From Sorghum bicolor (taxonomy: Eukaryota; Streptophyta; Magnoliopsida; Poales; Poaceae): a stretch of 64,000 nt of DNA. The stretch is from contig NC_012873.2 of NCBI RefSeq assembly GCF_000003195.3, positions 25,889,317 to 25,953,316 of the forward strand, in the 5' to 3' direction. A program made the translations under genes and the position numbers. Below are positions 46,035 to 57,122 of the stretch, in pieces. Numbering within the stretch: the stretch's first letter is position 1; each line of letters starts with the position of its first letter. The notes under the pieces were generated by a model. It was not told the DNA's origin and did no database searches. It was given only the letters and a program-made list of their open reading frames with translations.

Positions 46035-49000
46035 CTATGTGTTAAGCAGCGTCTGGATTGCCGATATAGCGCGTAGCCGAATTTGGTTGGCTGCTTCTAT
46101 CTCCTTGATGTCATCATCGGCAGAACCTTCTATTGGCTTCAGCTTCTTCTTCAGTTGAAGTGCCTTGCGACCATGAGCATTTCGCTCGTGCTCAAGAAGC
46201 CTGATGGTCTCTGGCAATTGGCTCTCTTCCTGTTGGGCTTGGGACAGGGCGTTCTCTACTTCCTTGAGCTCCGCCAACAGGGATTCTTTTCTTGCCGATA
46301 GATCGGATATCTTCTGCTTCAGCGCGTCTCCAGAAGATCTCAGGATACCGATGTTCTTGTGCTTCTCATCGGTCAAAAGCTTCTCTTTCCTCATTTCATC
46401 GGAGAGTTGAGCCTGAGCGGCTCTATCGGCAAGACGCCGAGAAGCTCTCTGGTACTGCAGCTGGCGACTCTCCAGATGAGCGGCTTGGAACAGGATTTCT
46501 TCAACATCGGCTGGGATTTGGCCTCTGAGAGTTCTGAACAGGTTCTTGGTAGGGTCGGAATCACCAACCAATTGCGCTGTGTCCTGGTGAAGGAGAGCTG
46601 ACAATTCTTCCAGCCTGACCCTGATCTCTGCCGATGTGATGCCGACCGTCCGAGAAGAGCTTGCTTCTTCACCTTCTTCTTTAGAGAGATCGATGGCGAA
46701 GGAGAACAGGCTATCGGGAGAGTCTTGTTCCTGGGAGGGAAAGCAAAATTAGCTCATACTCAGAGAATCGGCAAATAGTGCTAACGGTAAACGGTGACTT
46801 ACCTGCTTCAAAGCGATCTCTTGTCTTTGACTGAGAAGTGCTGACGGAGCTGCAGGCTGATCGGCCAAAGATGCCGATGGAGCTACAGGTTGATCGGCTG
46901 AGATTGCCGATGGAACGATATCAACTGAAAGAAGACAAAAGGAGTTATGAGACCAAATAAGAATAAGTTCATCGGTAGCGATATTGTTAAAGTATGTTAC
47001 CTGGAGGAGGGACAACGGTTGTCTGAATCGGGAGAACTGCCGATGGTATAACTGGACCCACCGGGCCGTTGTTTGTTCACCCATGTCAGCTGATGTATCT
47101 TCTGTTTGAGATCCTTCCTGTTGGGGTTCTTCTATCTGTGGTGCTTCCTGCATAGGTGGGGGAGATGGTGCTTGCTGTGGCTGGGCTTCTGGAGAAGAAG
47201 GAGAAGACTCCACCGGAATTGGAGATACCGGAGGAGGAGGGGGAGTTGCTACCTTCTGGCGCTTTGTTCCAGTCTTAGCACCCGTGGTGCCCTTTCTCTT
47301 GGGTTGGCTAGACTGGGGGGCATCGGTACTCTCACACCTGGCTTTCGCCGATGCGCCGGTTTGCTGCAATAATGAACAAGAGTTTATAAGCATAAATATA
47401 GCCGATATAAAGATAGTCAGCATAAAGGAAAAGATTTGACAAATTGCCTTGAAAGCCCGCGCAAGAGTGGGAGCAGCAACCGTTGGTGATGTCTGGGTTC
47501 TTCTGGTGGTGACTTTCCTGAGGCGTACACCCCGATGCACGATGGAAGCTAGAGTGGGAGCATTGTGGCCGATTGTGGAAATCGGGCCTGATGGAAACAA
47601 GTCAATCGGCCTGCCACTCCTGCTAACCAATGGAGGAATATTGTCAACCTGCAAAAGGAATACAAGGGTAAGCTGCCGATGGAGGCAATATTGAGAAAAT
47701 GAAACGTTGGTTTGAGTTACTTACAGTGTCATCGGGAAGTTCGTATTCGGAGTCAATCATGCCGCGGTATGAAAGTGCCGATCTGCAGAATAGATGCTCT
47801 TTCCATTCTGCCCACCATGACTTGTATGCCTGAGTGATAAAAGCAGCCGGAACCAATTCTGACAGATCTACATCTATATCGGTGTTTGGTGGTAGTTGGG
47901 CTGCTCGAGTCCACTCAAGAAGGTTGTTGATAGTTTCTCTGGGTTTTATCACATCGGCATAAGGAAGTGCAATCGGCAACTGGCCGAAAGCTAACTGGCG
48001 AGCTAATGCCGATGGATTGTAAAATTCGTAAGTTTGAGGGGAGGTTTTTGTGCTACCAAAGAAATTCACTGGAATGATTCTGGGAGTCACAATTGCCATC
48101 ATCACCTCATTGTCCCTGTCGAGAGCTTCATCAAATGGATTGAAGGTCAGAGGGAGCATGCTATCTGGGTCATCATAAGCCAACCATGGTCGTTCGTCTC
48201 TGGTCAAACCCTCATACAGAGTCTGGAAGAATCGGCCGATCTGATCCGGATTACCCCCTGAACCAGGCAGAACTATGACAGCTTCGCCAAAGTTCAAGGG
48301 GGCGCGTGTTGCCGATTCCTCTTCACCCAATACATGGTTTTCAGCTATATCTCTTGGGAAACGCTGTGTGAACAGGTTGAAGTTGAGACGCTTGTGCAGA
48401 TGCAGATTGAGCCACATGTTGACAAACCACCAGGGGCCTCCCAAGTTGCCAGTGGATTGGCCGTGCAGAAGTTTCTGGGCTACTCGATTGAGAAGGTGGT
48501 AAGCAGCGCCAAGCAAGTATCGGCCGAGAGGGAATCGGCCACCGTTAGCCAGTCTTTCTGCTGCCGATAGGTAGACAGAAGTCGGTCCTGCCGATCGACC
48601 ACAGAATACAAACTTGTCCAGCCACATGTTCAGAAAGGTGGTTTGTTCCTTTATGGTGACAGATCCTTTCCCACGGTACTTCTGAATGTACCCCGACCAA
48701 CCGCCGATAGCGCGAGTCTCCACTTTGGCACTAGGGGCAGTATCAAAAAAGTGGGTGCTATCGGCAGAAGATATATCTAGACCAGTAAGCATGGCTACAT
48801 CGGCAAGAGTAGGAGAAGCAGGGCCGTGGCCAAAGGCAAAAGCATTGAGGGTGACTGACCAAAAGTAGGATGCAGCTATCAGCAGTGACTCGTTCCTATG
48901 CATATCGGCAATGGACAATCTAATGCATTGGGCTAAATTCCTTTCACCCCACTGAACTTCATTAGAGTTGCTGACCCTCAAGAACCAGTCTTTCCACCCT

Positions 49001-49330
49001 ACAGTTGGGCTGGGCCAAGAGCGGAAGGTGTCCTTCCACAGATCTAAGGAAAAATTTTCGGCTCTGAAGGGGATCCTGTTGGTTTCTGCGTTGATAAGGT
49101 CAGTTGGATCTGGGTCCCCTAGAGGGCCGAGGCATTGAAGGTGTGGTTGATCGGTGGGGATGACAATTTTGTTGGACAATTCCAAGTGATTTTGGGCGTA
49201 AAAAGAAATACAAAGAGGAAAGAAAAGGAAGATGTTCAGTAAAATGAATTGCGAGTAAACAGGGATATGAAGAAAAATACAGAAGACGGGGTGGAGATTT
49301 GACCTCAGGGACGACGAACCCGACGGCCAT
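46035..49330 (-). CDS. Antisense multi-exon plant-mobile-domain gene in E
   Basis: Predicted exons on the minus strand: 49330-49304, 49197-47725, 47648-47448, 47363-47001, 46924-46803, 46730-46035. The introns are 72-106 nt. Donors are GTAAGT (47724), GC (47447), GTAACA (47000) and GTAAGT (46802), and their acceptors all end CAG. The first intron has a GT donor at 49303 but its acceptor AG is missing. Exon 2 (about 491 codons) resembles the plant mobile domain (PMD / aminotransferase-like family), with FRSWPSPTVGWKDWFLRV, LTGLDISSADSTHFF and YLLGAAYHLLNRVAQ. A Pro/Ser/Gln-rich linker and a C-terminal coiled coil (about 46520-46080) follow, then TAG 46037-46035. Exon phases agree only if exon 4 has lost one base near 47080. 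Intact length would be about 960 residues. Extra antisense ORFs are known in Tat elements. The function is unknown. Confidence 0.75.
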
Positions 49331-49479
49331 CTTGCTGCGAAGGAAGCGTGTGAAGGCGCCGGAGTTGGTGAAGAAGGGTACTTGTCGGAGACCTTAGGAG
49401 TTTTTGGTGGCGCCGCCGCTGGAAAAGTAAAGTTGGGTAGTAGAATGGTGTGATGGGGAAGGAGTACCCAAGAAGGAAC

Positions 49480-49490
49480 TATTTATAGGA
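49480..49490 (-). promoter_or_regulatory. TATA box of the antisense gene
   Basis: The minus strand reads CCTATAAATAG, about 150 bp before ATG 49330. The stretch between is C-rich with a GCGGCGGCGCC run, like a plant 5' leader. It lies inside E, independent of the LTR promoter. Confidence 0.65.
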
Positions 49491-49970
49491 CAAAATGGGC
49501 AAGGGCAAATCCGACTTATCTCTTTGCGGCATCCGAGAAATCCGAGGGTACTCAGGTGGATATGGTAACTGTTCGCACGGTAATCCAGGGATTGTGCAGG
49601 TGATTTGACGGGAAGCGGTCATTATCTGAAGATATCTTACTGTGCGAGATCTCCTGGTCGGTCCATCGGCAATATTCTATAACGGTCATATTGCCGATGG
49701 GCGGATAGAGGGGAAGTAACCGTTTGTGCGAATATCCTGGCCAGAACATCGGCAGATTTTTGTAACGGTATTGTTGCCGATGTACGACTGAGAAAAATGC
49801 CCGTTTAGGAAGTTGAGGATTTCGAGAAATCTGCGGAGGGATAGGATCAGAGTTGTTCAGATTGAGGTTGTCGGTTACCAGATTAGGAGCATTAATTGCG
49901 GGAAAGGGCATCATTACTGCAGAGAATTTTGGAGCATTAATAGTTTTATACTCCGAAACTGGGGGGCATG
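49491..49970 (+). promoter_or_regulatory. 3' non-coding region and polypurine tract of E
   Basis: No gene is present. It contains several copies of CATCGGCA and TGCCGATG (49660-49790). The polypurine tract is GAAACTGGGGGGCATG (49955-49970), abutting the 3' LTR. The upstream control region of the antisense gene would also lie here. Confidence 0.75.
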
Positions 49971-50666
49971 TGTTGACACCGTTTTTGGGCACGTGTCTAG
50001 GATGGCAGGATAAGGTGGCAGTACGATGTTTACAAAGTGGGTTGCCGATAAGGATGGTTGCCGATGAGGGAGATGTTGAACGTGACTAAGTCCACAGGCA
50101 GTAATATGGTGCCGATGGCTAGATAAGAAAGTCTGCCGATGACTATGGCAAAGGGTCTGCCGATGATGCAAAGAGGGAGTCCGGAAGCTGCCGGTCGTTA
50201 TGTGGAGGAGTTTCGGTTTGTCACGAGGGATAGTTTTGTTATTTCCTTAATTATTTGCATCGTTTTGTATACGGATTCCGTGTAATTTGGAATTCGAATT
50301 CTAATCGTGTCTAGTTGTAGCTCTTTGAGCAGGGTATAAATATAGACCCTAGGGCCTTGTAATAAAAAATAAATCAAGAAATCAAACACACGTTTTTACT
50401 CATATTCCAGCATTTACTTTTCGACGACTTCGTCATACTTTTTCCTTTTGTTACGAGTTCTTAGGAATTCGTCGACTTAAGCTCGGCGTGTTCTCAAGTT
50501 CCGCGTGAGTACCTCTTAGCCGTGACATCCGGGCGCATCGCTGTTGTCAGGACTAAAGTATTCGAGTTATCACCTTTGCCGATAGCAAGGTCAAATCGGC
50601 TGGCACGCCTTAACGTTTGAATCGGGTATTAGCCCTTTGTGTTTGCAGATCAGTTTTGCATCAACA
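49971..50666 (+). repeat. 3' LTR of E
   Basis: 696 bp, about 8 substitutions and no indels relative to the 5' LTR. The TATA box is at 50335-50342. It is followed by the AGTTC duplication. Confidence 0.95.
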
Positions 50667-50683
50667 AGTTCAAAATTCCTACC

Positions 50684-50878
50684 CAATGTTTTCCTAAACG
50701 CTAAACGGTAAACAGTCGGTCACCTGCCGTTTAGCCATTATTCGCGCTAAACAGTCCATTAAACGGGCTAAACGGTCAATTAAACGGACTAAACAGATGA
50801 TTAAACGGAAACGGTGTATCATTGTGTAGCGTTTACACGACATTTAAACGGTCTAAACGGCCGTTTAGGCGAACACTG
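50684..50878. mobile_element. 195-bp non-autonomous hAT-type MITE
   Basis: The ends are CAATGTTTTCCTAAACG and, inverted, CAGTGTTCGCCTAAACG. They are flanked by perfect 8-bp duplications TTCCTACC (50676-50683 and 50879-50886), the duplication length of hAT elements. The body holds many copies of CTAAACGG and TTAAACGG in both orientations, presumably transposase-binding subterminal repeats. Confidence 0.85.
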
Positions 50879-50886
50879 TTCCTACC

Positions 50887-50968
50887 TCAACCAAATATAC
50901 ATGCTTACTAAATTAGGAAAGCCATCCACTTCCATAAACTGCTTGTAGGGATTGCGTGTAGTTAAGTG
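50887..50968 (+). other. Continuation of Athila remnant J
   Basis: A short AT-rich stretch that joins to 38255 when E and the MITE are removed. It corresponds to the region after 21240 in element D. No coding sequence is seen. Confidence 0.45.
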
Positions 50969-52598
50969 TGTTGACCCTTGGGAATTAGTCATGTAGTTAA
51001 AGTCAGTATTATGTGCTCTCCATCCATTGATCTATGCTGCTTTTGTCCTTAGAAGTATGCCCCCATTTACACTGTGCAAAGTAGGTTGTCATCCCTAATT
51101 ATATTGCTAAGAATTTAATATAGATTCACATGTTCTACTGTAACTAGATAGAGAATAAAAGATATGAATATAATTATAAACTAAATAGGTTCTGCAAGGA
51201 GACAGATAATTATACCGTTGTAGCATTTTACCTAGGGAAGTGTCCAGGTTGTCGATTTATATTTATACCATTGGGAAGGCTATGTGTTAAACTATAATCT
51301 ATTATATTGATAAGAAACTATATAGGATGAATAAATGATATTACCAAAGTTGTCTAATCTACTCATAACAGGCAGAGGTCAAAAGATAAATATGGTTAGA
51401 TAATAGTGATAGCATAATCATCAAGTATCATAATTAAGGATAATCATTAGGTCATCTACTAGTCCTAAACATAGTTAGCCATTAGATAAACTAGGGAGTT
51501 GGATCTAAGGTAATTCTATAACTACATCACTGAATAACTCTAATTAGTACAATTACATCTAAAAATCATTGTTGAGCTAACTTTATATCATAATCACATG
51601 TAAAGATGCATCAACTAATGAGGGTATTAAGACACAAGGGTCACCTCCTTCGCGACCGCACCCATGCTAGACCTACGTATGGAGGGTGGACTACAGAGGA
51701 ACCAACGCAGCTGTCACCTATGCGGACTTCCACATGTCCCGGCACATTAGGGTGCACTTGCAGATAAATAAGATATCTAGACACCACGTCTACATATTGT
51801 CTACCATCTACCCAACGATCAATTAGGTAAACGCTATACGAGCAATTATATGAATTCTATAAGATCAAACCAACTATCCTAGACATATAATCAAAGTAGA
51901 CAATGACTGTTGTAATTAAGAACATATGAATATATTAAGAATAAAGTCTCCCTAATATACAATTGAATACTAGATCTATAACCTAACTCTTGCGCTCTAG
52001 ACCGATGCCAGGGGCTCTAGATCCCGACGAAGAACTAGATCTCCTCTACTTCTAATCTAACTAACTAGAACTATGAACTAGAATGTTGTTGATGAACCTG
52101 AAGGCGCTTGATGCTTGATGTCTTGAGGCGTTGATGAATGAGCTGATTAGTGTGTCTCCAGGGGTGGCTACCCCTGTATTTATAGTCCGGTGGGATGCGC
52201 GTGCACTGTAGGATCAAACTGACTTAACCAAGGGCTGAGATGACTCCTCGTAAGCGGTGGAGGAACATTCCAGAAGGGGCCCGAAACCCTAGCAGGGGAA
52301 CACTAGCCGCTGCTAGGGTGGGGCCAGCCGACCCCACCTGGCGGCCTCTGGCTCACCGACTCTTCGGGTGTCTTCTAGAGTCTTCCCACGCCCCATTTGT
52401 GATGTTGCCATGGTGGATAAGTTTTGTGTTTATTTTGCACTAGAATCCCTCTTTTCAGCTTTCCTGAAATTCACCCGGGAAAATATAGAGTATGCAAAAC
52501 TTGTGGAAATTGTCAATTTAAACTCTAGACTAGTGTGTATTAATGTTTTCCTTTGGGTCCAAAGTTCTAATAAATGTTCATGTTATCGACCGTCAACA
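50969..52598 (-). repeat. Athila-like LTR K1 (reverse)
   Basis: On the minus strand it begins TGTTGACGGTCGATAAC at 52598 and ends CCAAGGGTCAACA at 50969, 1630 bp, with a start like that of the D LTR. A minus-strand TATA (ACTATAAATACA, about 52178-52189) lies 400 bp inside. To its right (52599-52619) the minus strand reads GGAGCAAAAGATCAACGGAG, in the place of an Athila polypurine tract, so this is the 3' LTR of a reverse element. Confidence 0.6.
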
Positions 52599-53222
52599 AC
52601 TCCGTTGATCTTTTGCTCCAAACCTAGTAAGGTTAGTGACAAAAATACCCGAAGGACTATTTTCACAATTATAATTTTATGCTCAATTAACAAGGGTAGC
52701 GCAATAGGAAGTTGAACACTCGTATCATGGTCTAAACAGTGCTTGTTTCAGGACAGTAAGCTTGTCATTAGGAAACCTTCAAGATGTGATTTGGTGAAGT
52801 GGTTTCTCTTCCAACACCAACCTTAAGATCACAATGAGATCTGCAGTATTTATGATATACATATGCATCGACTACTACGCTTTTGAAATTTGTGTAAGTA
52901 AAGAGAATGAGGTGGTTTGTGATCTTAAATGTGAAAAGGATGGAGAGACCAATTGAATTGGGAGGTATCTCATACGAGCAAAGACTTGATGAAGTGTTTA
53001 TGAAGCAGCTTCCTTGCTCATTGAAGTCTCTATTATTTCCAACTTCCAAGGGTGATTTGTCATAAATGTACAAAACTTCCCTTAGATTGCCTTTCAAATT
53101 GGTCCCATATAAGCCCTCTTCCACACAATCAATTGCAATAGCATATTGGGTTTTAATGCTCTTTAGCCATTGATGTTGCTCGTCTCGATCCTCTTGATGG
53201 TCTAGATGATTCCTATGTGTGA
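52599..53222 (-). pseudogene. Reverse Athila interior with a decayed ORF
   Basis: The minus strand is open from 53124 to 52768, with GSCFINTSSSLCSYEIPPNS and VVVDAYVYHKYCRSHC. I recall this peptide pattern from grass gypsy elements but cannot name a domain for it. Stops and its short length indicate decay. GATGT at 53223-53227 is the left target duplication of F. Confidence 0.4.
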
Positions 53223-55860
53223 GATGTTGAAGGGTCGAGATGGCAGACTAGATGGAGGTGAATATTTCTTTCTAAAACTTATCACACCGGCTAACCGAAA
53301 CAAATGCAGAATTAAAACTATCAGTCTAGGCAAGACTACACCCCTCTATCTATGTTCTCTAAAACCTTGTAAAAGATCCTAAATAAGCAAACAAGGTGCT
53401 TCCTTAGCAAGAGCTCACCTAACAAATTCTAGGAGCAAGGTCACACAAACCTATGCCACGAGTACTTTGCAAACCGAGAGAGCTCCTACACAACTAGTAA
53501 GCAAAAGCACAAAGCTCCTAAGCTCACTAGCAAAGCTCGATAACAAGGCAACCAATGCCAAATTAGAGAGCGCAAATTACTTAGCTACACAAACTAAGCA
53601 ATGTGACTAACAAGGTTACACAAACCAAATGAGCCACGCAAGGGAACTACTTCTAGATACACAAGCGAGAAGGTAACTATCAAGCTACACAGGAAAGACT
53701 AGTTACAAGAGCAACTATACAAGCACAACTACAGAGAATGTAAAGACAAGCTTGTATAAGGTGACTGTAAAGCACCGAGAGGAGTAGACAATGTTGACAC
53801 AGTGATTTTTACTGAGGTTAACTTGGTTGCCACCAAGCTATGTCCTTGTTGTGGCGATACACCCACTTGGTAGATCACGAGCTAATTGCCAATCCAAAGC
53901 CAAACCCTCAGTGGGTCTACACATCCACTCCAAAGATGGGGATCCTCCAAGCCACGAACAATCCACTAGAGTTGCTCTTCGTGATCCCCGCTGGGTGAGC
54001 ACCGTACCCCTCACAATCTCTTCTCTAGAGCACCACACAATCTCCTTGCGTGCTTCGATGGAGTCACAAACTACTAAGCCATCTAGGAGGTGGCAACCTC
54101 CAAGAGTAACAAGCACCACCGGCTTGCTACACGAACACCTAGTGCTGCTCGATGCAATCTCTCAATGCAATCGCACTACAATCGCTCGCTCACACAATCG
54201 GATAATCACTATCAAGCATATATGAGTTAGAGGCTTTACTAGCACTCCCTAAGCATGGACACTAAGTCCCATGGGTGCTCAACATAAGCCAAGGTCGACC
54301 ACAACTTCAATTTATAGCCCCAAGGGCTAAACTAGCCGTTACCCCTTCACTTGGCAAAACACGTTGGCAGCGGACGTACTACAGGTAGCCACCGGATGCA
54401 CAAACCCTACGTCCGGTGCTCACACGTCAGCTACGTGTCACTAGCCGTTTGAATTTAACCATTGCCGCCAACGGCTAACACGTGCTCGCACCTGAAGCAG
54501 TAACACCGGACGATCTACTGGTCCACACCGAATGCGTTCGGTGCACACTGGACCCATACGCAAAGAGGGTGTCTTTCTCGCATGGTCACCGGACGCACAC
54601 CACAGGACGCTCCCCTCCAGCAATGGACGCTTACTCATGGAGCACTACAAACTCGCAGTGGCACTGGATGCACGAACAGTATTTGGACCGTGTCTAATGC
54701 TGAGCATTCGATGCTCACTCTACGCCTATGTCAACAATTGTCAGTACACTAGACGCTCGGGACAGCGTTTGATGCCTCCAACACCAGCATTTGGTACACT
54801 CCCATGACATCTACAAATTTTCCACTAGTGCAATAGAAAATATGCGTTTTATTTTCTCAAAAGCGCCGAACCCCTCTCTACCCTGGAAACTCCACCTCCT
54901 TTGCAAATGTGCTAACACCACTAAGTGTACACCACCATGTGCAAGTGTGTTAGCTTTTTCACAAACATTTTCATAAAGGAGTTAGCCTCTCAAACTTGCC
55001 ACGCCACTCGATCCTAACACGTATGCAAAGTTAGATCGCTCATGTGGCACTAGATGACCGATATGCAGACAAGTTTGCCCCTCTTGATAGTACGGCCATC
55101 TATCCTAAATCCGGTCATAAACATCTCTACACACCTATGACCGGTGAAATGAAGTGTCCTAGGTTATACCTTCGCCTTGCGCATTCCATTCCAACTCCTC
55201 GAATGTTGATGCAACACGTGCACCAACCAATCCCCAAATAATATGATCCACTTCATATCATCACGTGACCGTATTGGTTCATCAATCTTGACCTCACTTT
55301 CTCTCCACCGTTGCCTCGGTCCCGTGACGCCAAGTCTTGCTCAAGGTTCATCGTCACACGTGGTCTCTCGCTTCAGAGCCTCTGACTTGCCCTTCACTCT
55401 TGCAACTGGTCCATCGAGTCAAGCCTCACTGTCACAGAACCGACCAAATTATAAGAGTTCAAGTGTAGAAACAATCGCCAAGCCATCAAGTTTCCAAACT
55501 TGAGCCCATATAATCCCGGTAGTCAATTGAAATCACGAAGGACTTCAAACCAACTCGCAACAAACCAAGATCGTAATAGTTCAACATAAACACAGCGAAG
55601 GTTACATAGTCATTCATTGCCGTCGAAGCGGCACCACATCGGAGTTATTAAGTTATTACAACACAAGTTCGAAGTAGCGGAAGCAAAATAATTACACACA
55701 CTTGTTCAAAGTTCAGTTCTTAAGTTCGAGTTACTGCCAGAGTCTATGCCATCCTTCCAAAAGCATCAGATATGAGATTGTTAGAGAACCGTGCCCGACA
55801 GTTAGTCCTCATCCCCAGCGGGATGGAGACAGGTCTTGCAGAAGCCGTCATAAAAGATGT

Positions 55861-55919
55861 CATCTCCAACAGGTGGGAATAAACCCTGAGTACGACGATG
55901 TACTCAGCTAGACTTACCC
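55861..55919 (-). other. Splice-like hairpin module in LTR A2
   Basis: On the minus strand, GTAAGT (55917-55912), then the TGAGTAC and GTACTCA stem (55906-55900 with 55893-55887, 6-nt loop). The acceptor position reads TTGGAG instead of TTGCAG, so any splice site is damaged in this copy while the stem is intact. Confidence 0.6.
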
Positions 55920-56858
55920 GTCTAGTAAAACATAAAAGACACCAAGGATCATGCTAGGCTAAGATATAAAAGTAGAGCTGGTTGACTCGACACTTTTGCC
56001 AAAAGCCTTTATTAAGACTAACCCAATGTAAGAGCATCATTTTTATTTATCATCAGCCTACCACTAGATTAGCACCTGTACTACAACACATCACTTGATT
56101 ATTACAAGCAATAATAACCATATCAAGTTCATCATATTTTACTCTTGCTATCATGATTATCATGAACCAAGTTCATTAGTGAATGCTACGTTTGCCGCTG
56201 CTCTGTCAAGTTCTCACTGACCGGGAGAGACGGCGATTCGAATCGAATTCCTATCCAGCTGGAGGGTTATTCCTAGCACTCACCCAAGCATTCCCCGTCG
56301 GAGAGCCAACGGGTCACCTTTGGTACAACTCAGGAATCGCAGCTCCGATCAGCGCCGCACTTCCAGGGCTACCACTCTGCCAGGGAGGTCAGGAATTTTA
56401 ACTCACCTGCCTTTGGGCTTACGCCAATGGTCCCCCGCACACCACACTTCCTCCTGTAGTGCGCACTTTATACTTGCCGGTCTTCCGGCCTGAGTCATAC
56501 TACTCGGCTTCGTGGTCGGAACGAGTTATCCGGCCAACTAAGTGTTAGGCATGCGTTCAACATGACAAGAGGACGTACAACGATCGGTCCTTAGCTGCCA
56601 CAGACGGAGTTACTACAAACTTGCAAAACTCCACCCGGCTAAAGTCAAATTAATCAGGTTCCATCCACGATAGCACATATAGACCATCGTGATCCGACAT
56701 AACCCTATATCGCGCAGGCGACAGGATATCACCCGACTTCTACCGATTAAAGCATGACTAAGCTGCTACTCGATCCTAACTCTATAACCAGGTAGTGGAA
56801 AGATATCTGGACAAGGATTGAGTAAAATGCAGCAAAGGTTTCATCACAACTCCTATAC

Positions 56859-57122
56859 TTAATGCAGTAATAAATATAACATATTAAATAAACTTTCAAA
56901 AGTAAAAGGGAGGCTTAGAATGCTCTGGGGCTTGCCTTTCACGAACGAAGCTGGCTCGTGATTTGGGCACTCAACTTCTTCTCCTTCGGGCTCCTCGAGT
57001 CCGACTTGCTGGACCTCCACTTCCGGGTTGCCCTCCTGACCTTCGGAAATCCCTTGCAGATCGAAGGAGACTGCCGTGTCCGATGCACCTATTGCATGCT
57101 CGGTGAATAAGAAGGTGTGCAT
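56859..57122 (-). other. Short acidic ORF in LTR A2
   Basis: An 87-codon ATG-started frame with EHAIGASDTAVSFDLQG and SFVKGKPQSILSLPF. It is the homologue of 27506-27739 in A1. Confidence 0.4.

Larger units (their letters stand above)
38261..50666 (+). mobile_element. Tat-lineage gypsy element E with antisense gene
   Basis: A nearly complete 12.4-kb Ty3/gypsy element, flanked by perfect AGTTC duplications (38256-38260 and 50667-50671). Both LTRs are 696 bp with about 8 differences (about 1.1 percent), so the insertion is recent. Order: LTR, primer-binding site, gag, protease, reverse transcriptase, RNase H, a second archaeal-type RNase H, integrase, a pair of hairpins, an antisense plant-mobile-domain gene, a polypurine tract, LTR. 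The duplicated RNase H is diagnostic of the Tat group. Three nonsense codons and one frameshift interrupt the gag-pol unit, so this copy is probably not autonomous now. Confidence 0.93.

Noticed and set aside
47106..47372. Plus-strand ORFs opposite the antisense gene of E (46083-48868)
   Set aside because: They are shadows of the minus-strand exons. The peptides have no recognisable motif, whereas the minus strand has domain structure and consistent splice phases.
53827..54225. 132-codon plus-strand ORF in LTR F
   Set aside because: It lies within a solo LTR on the opposite strand. The low-complexity peptide gives no sign of a gene.
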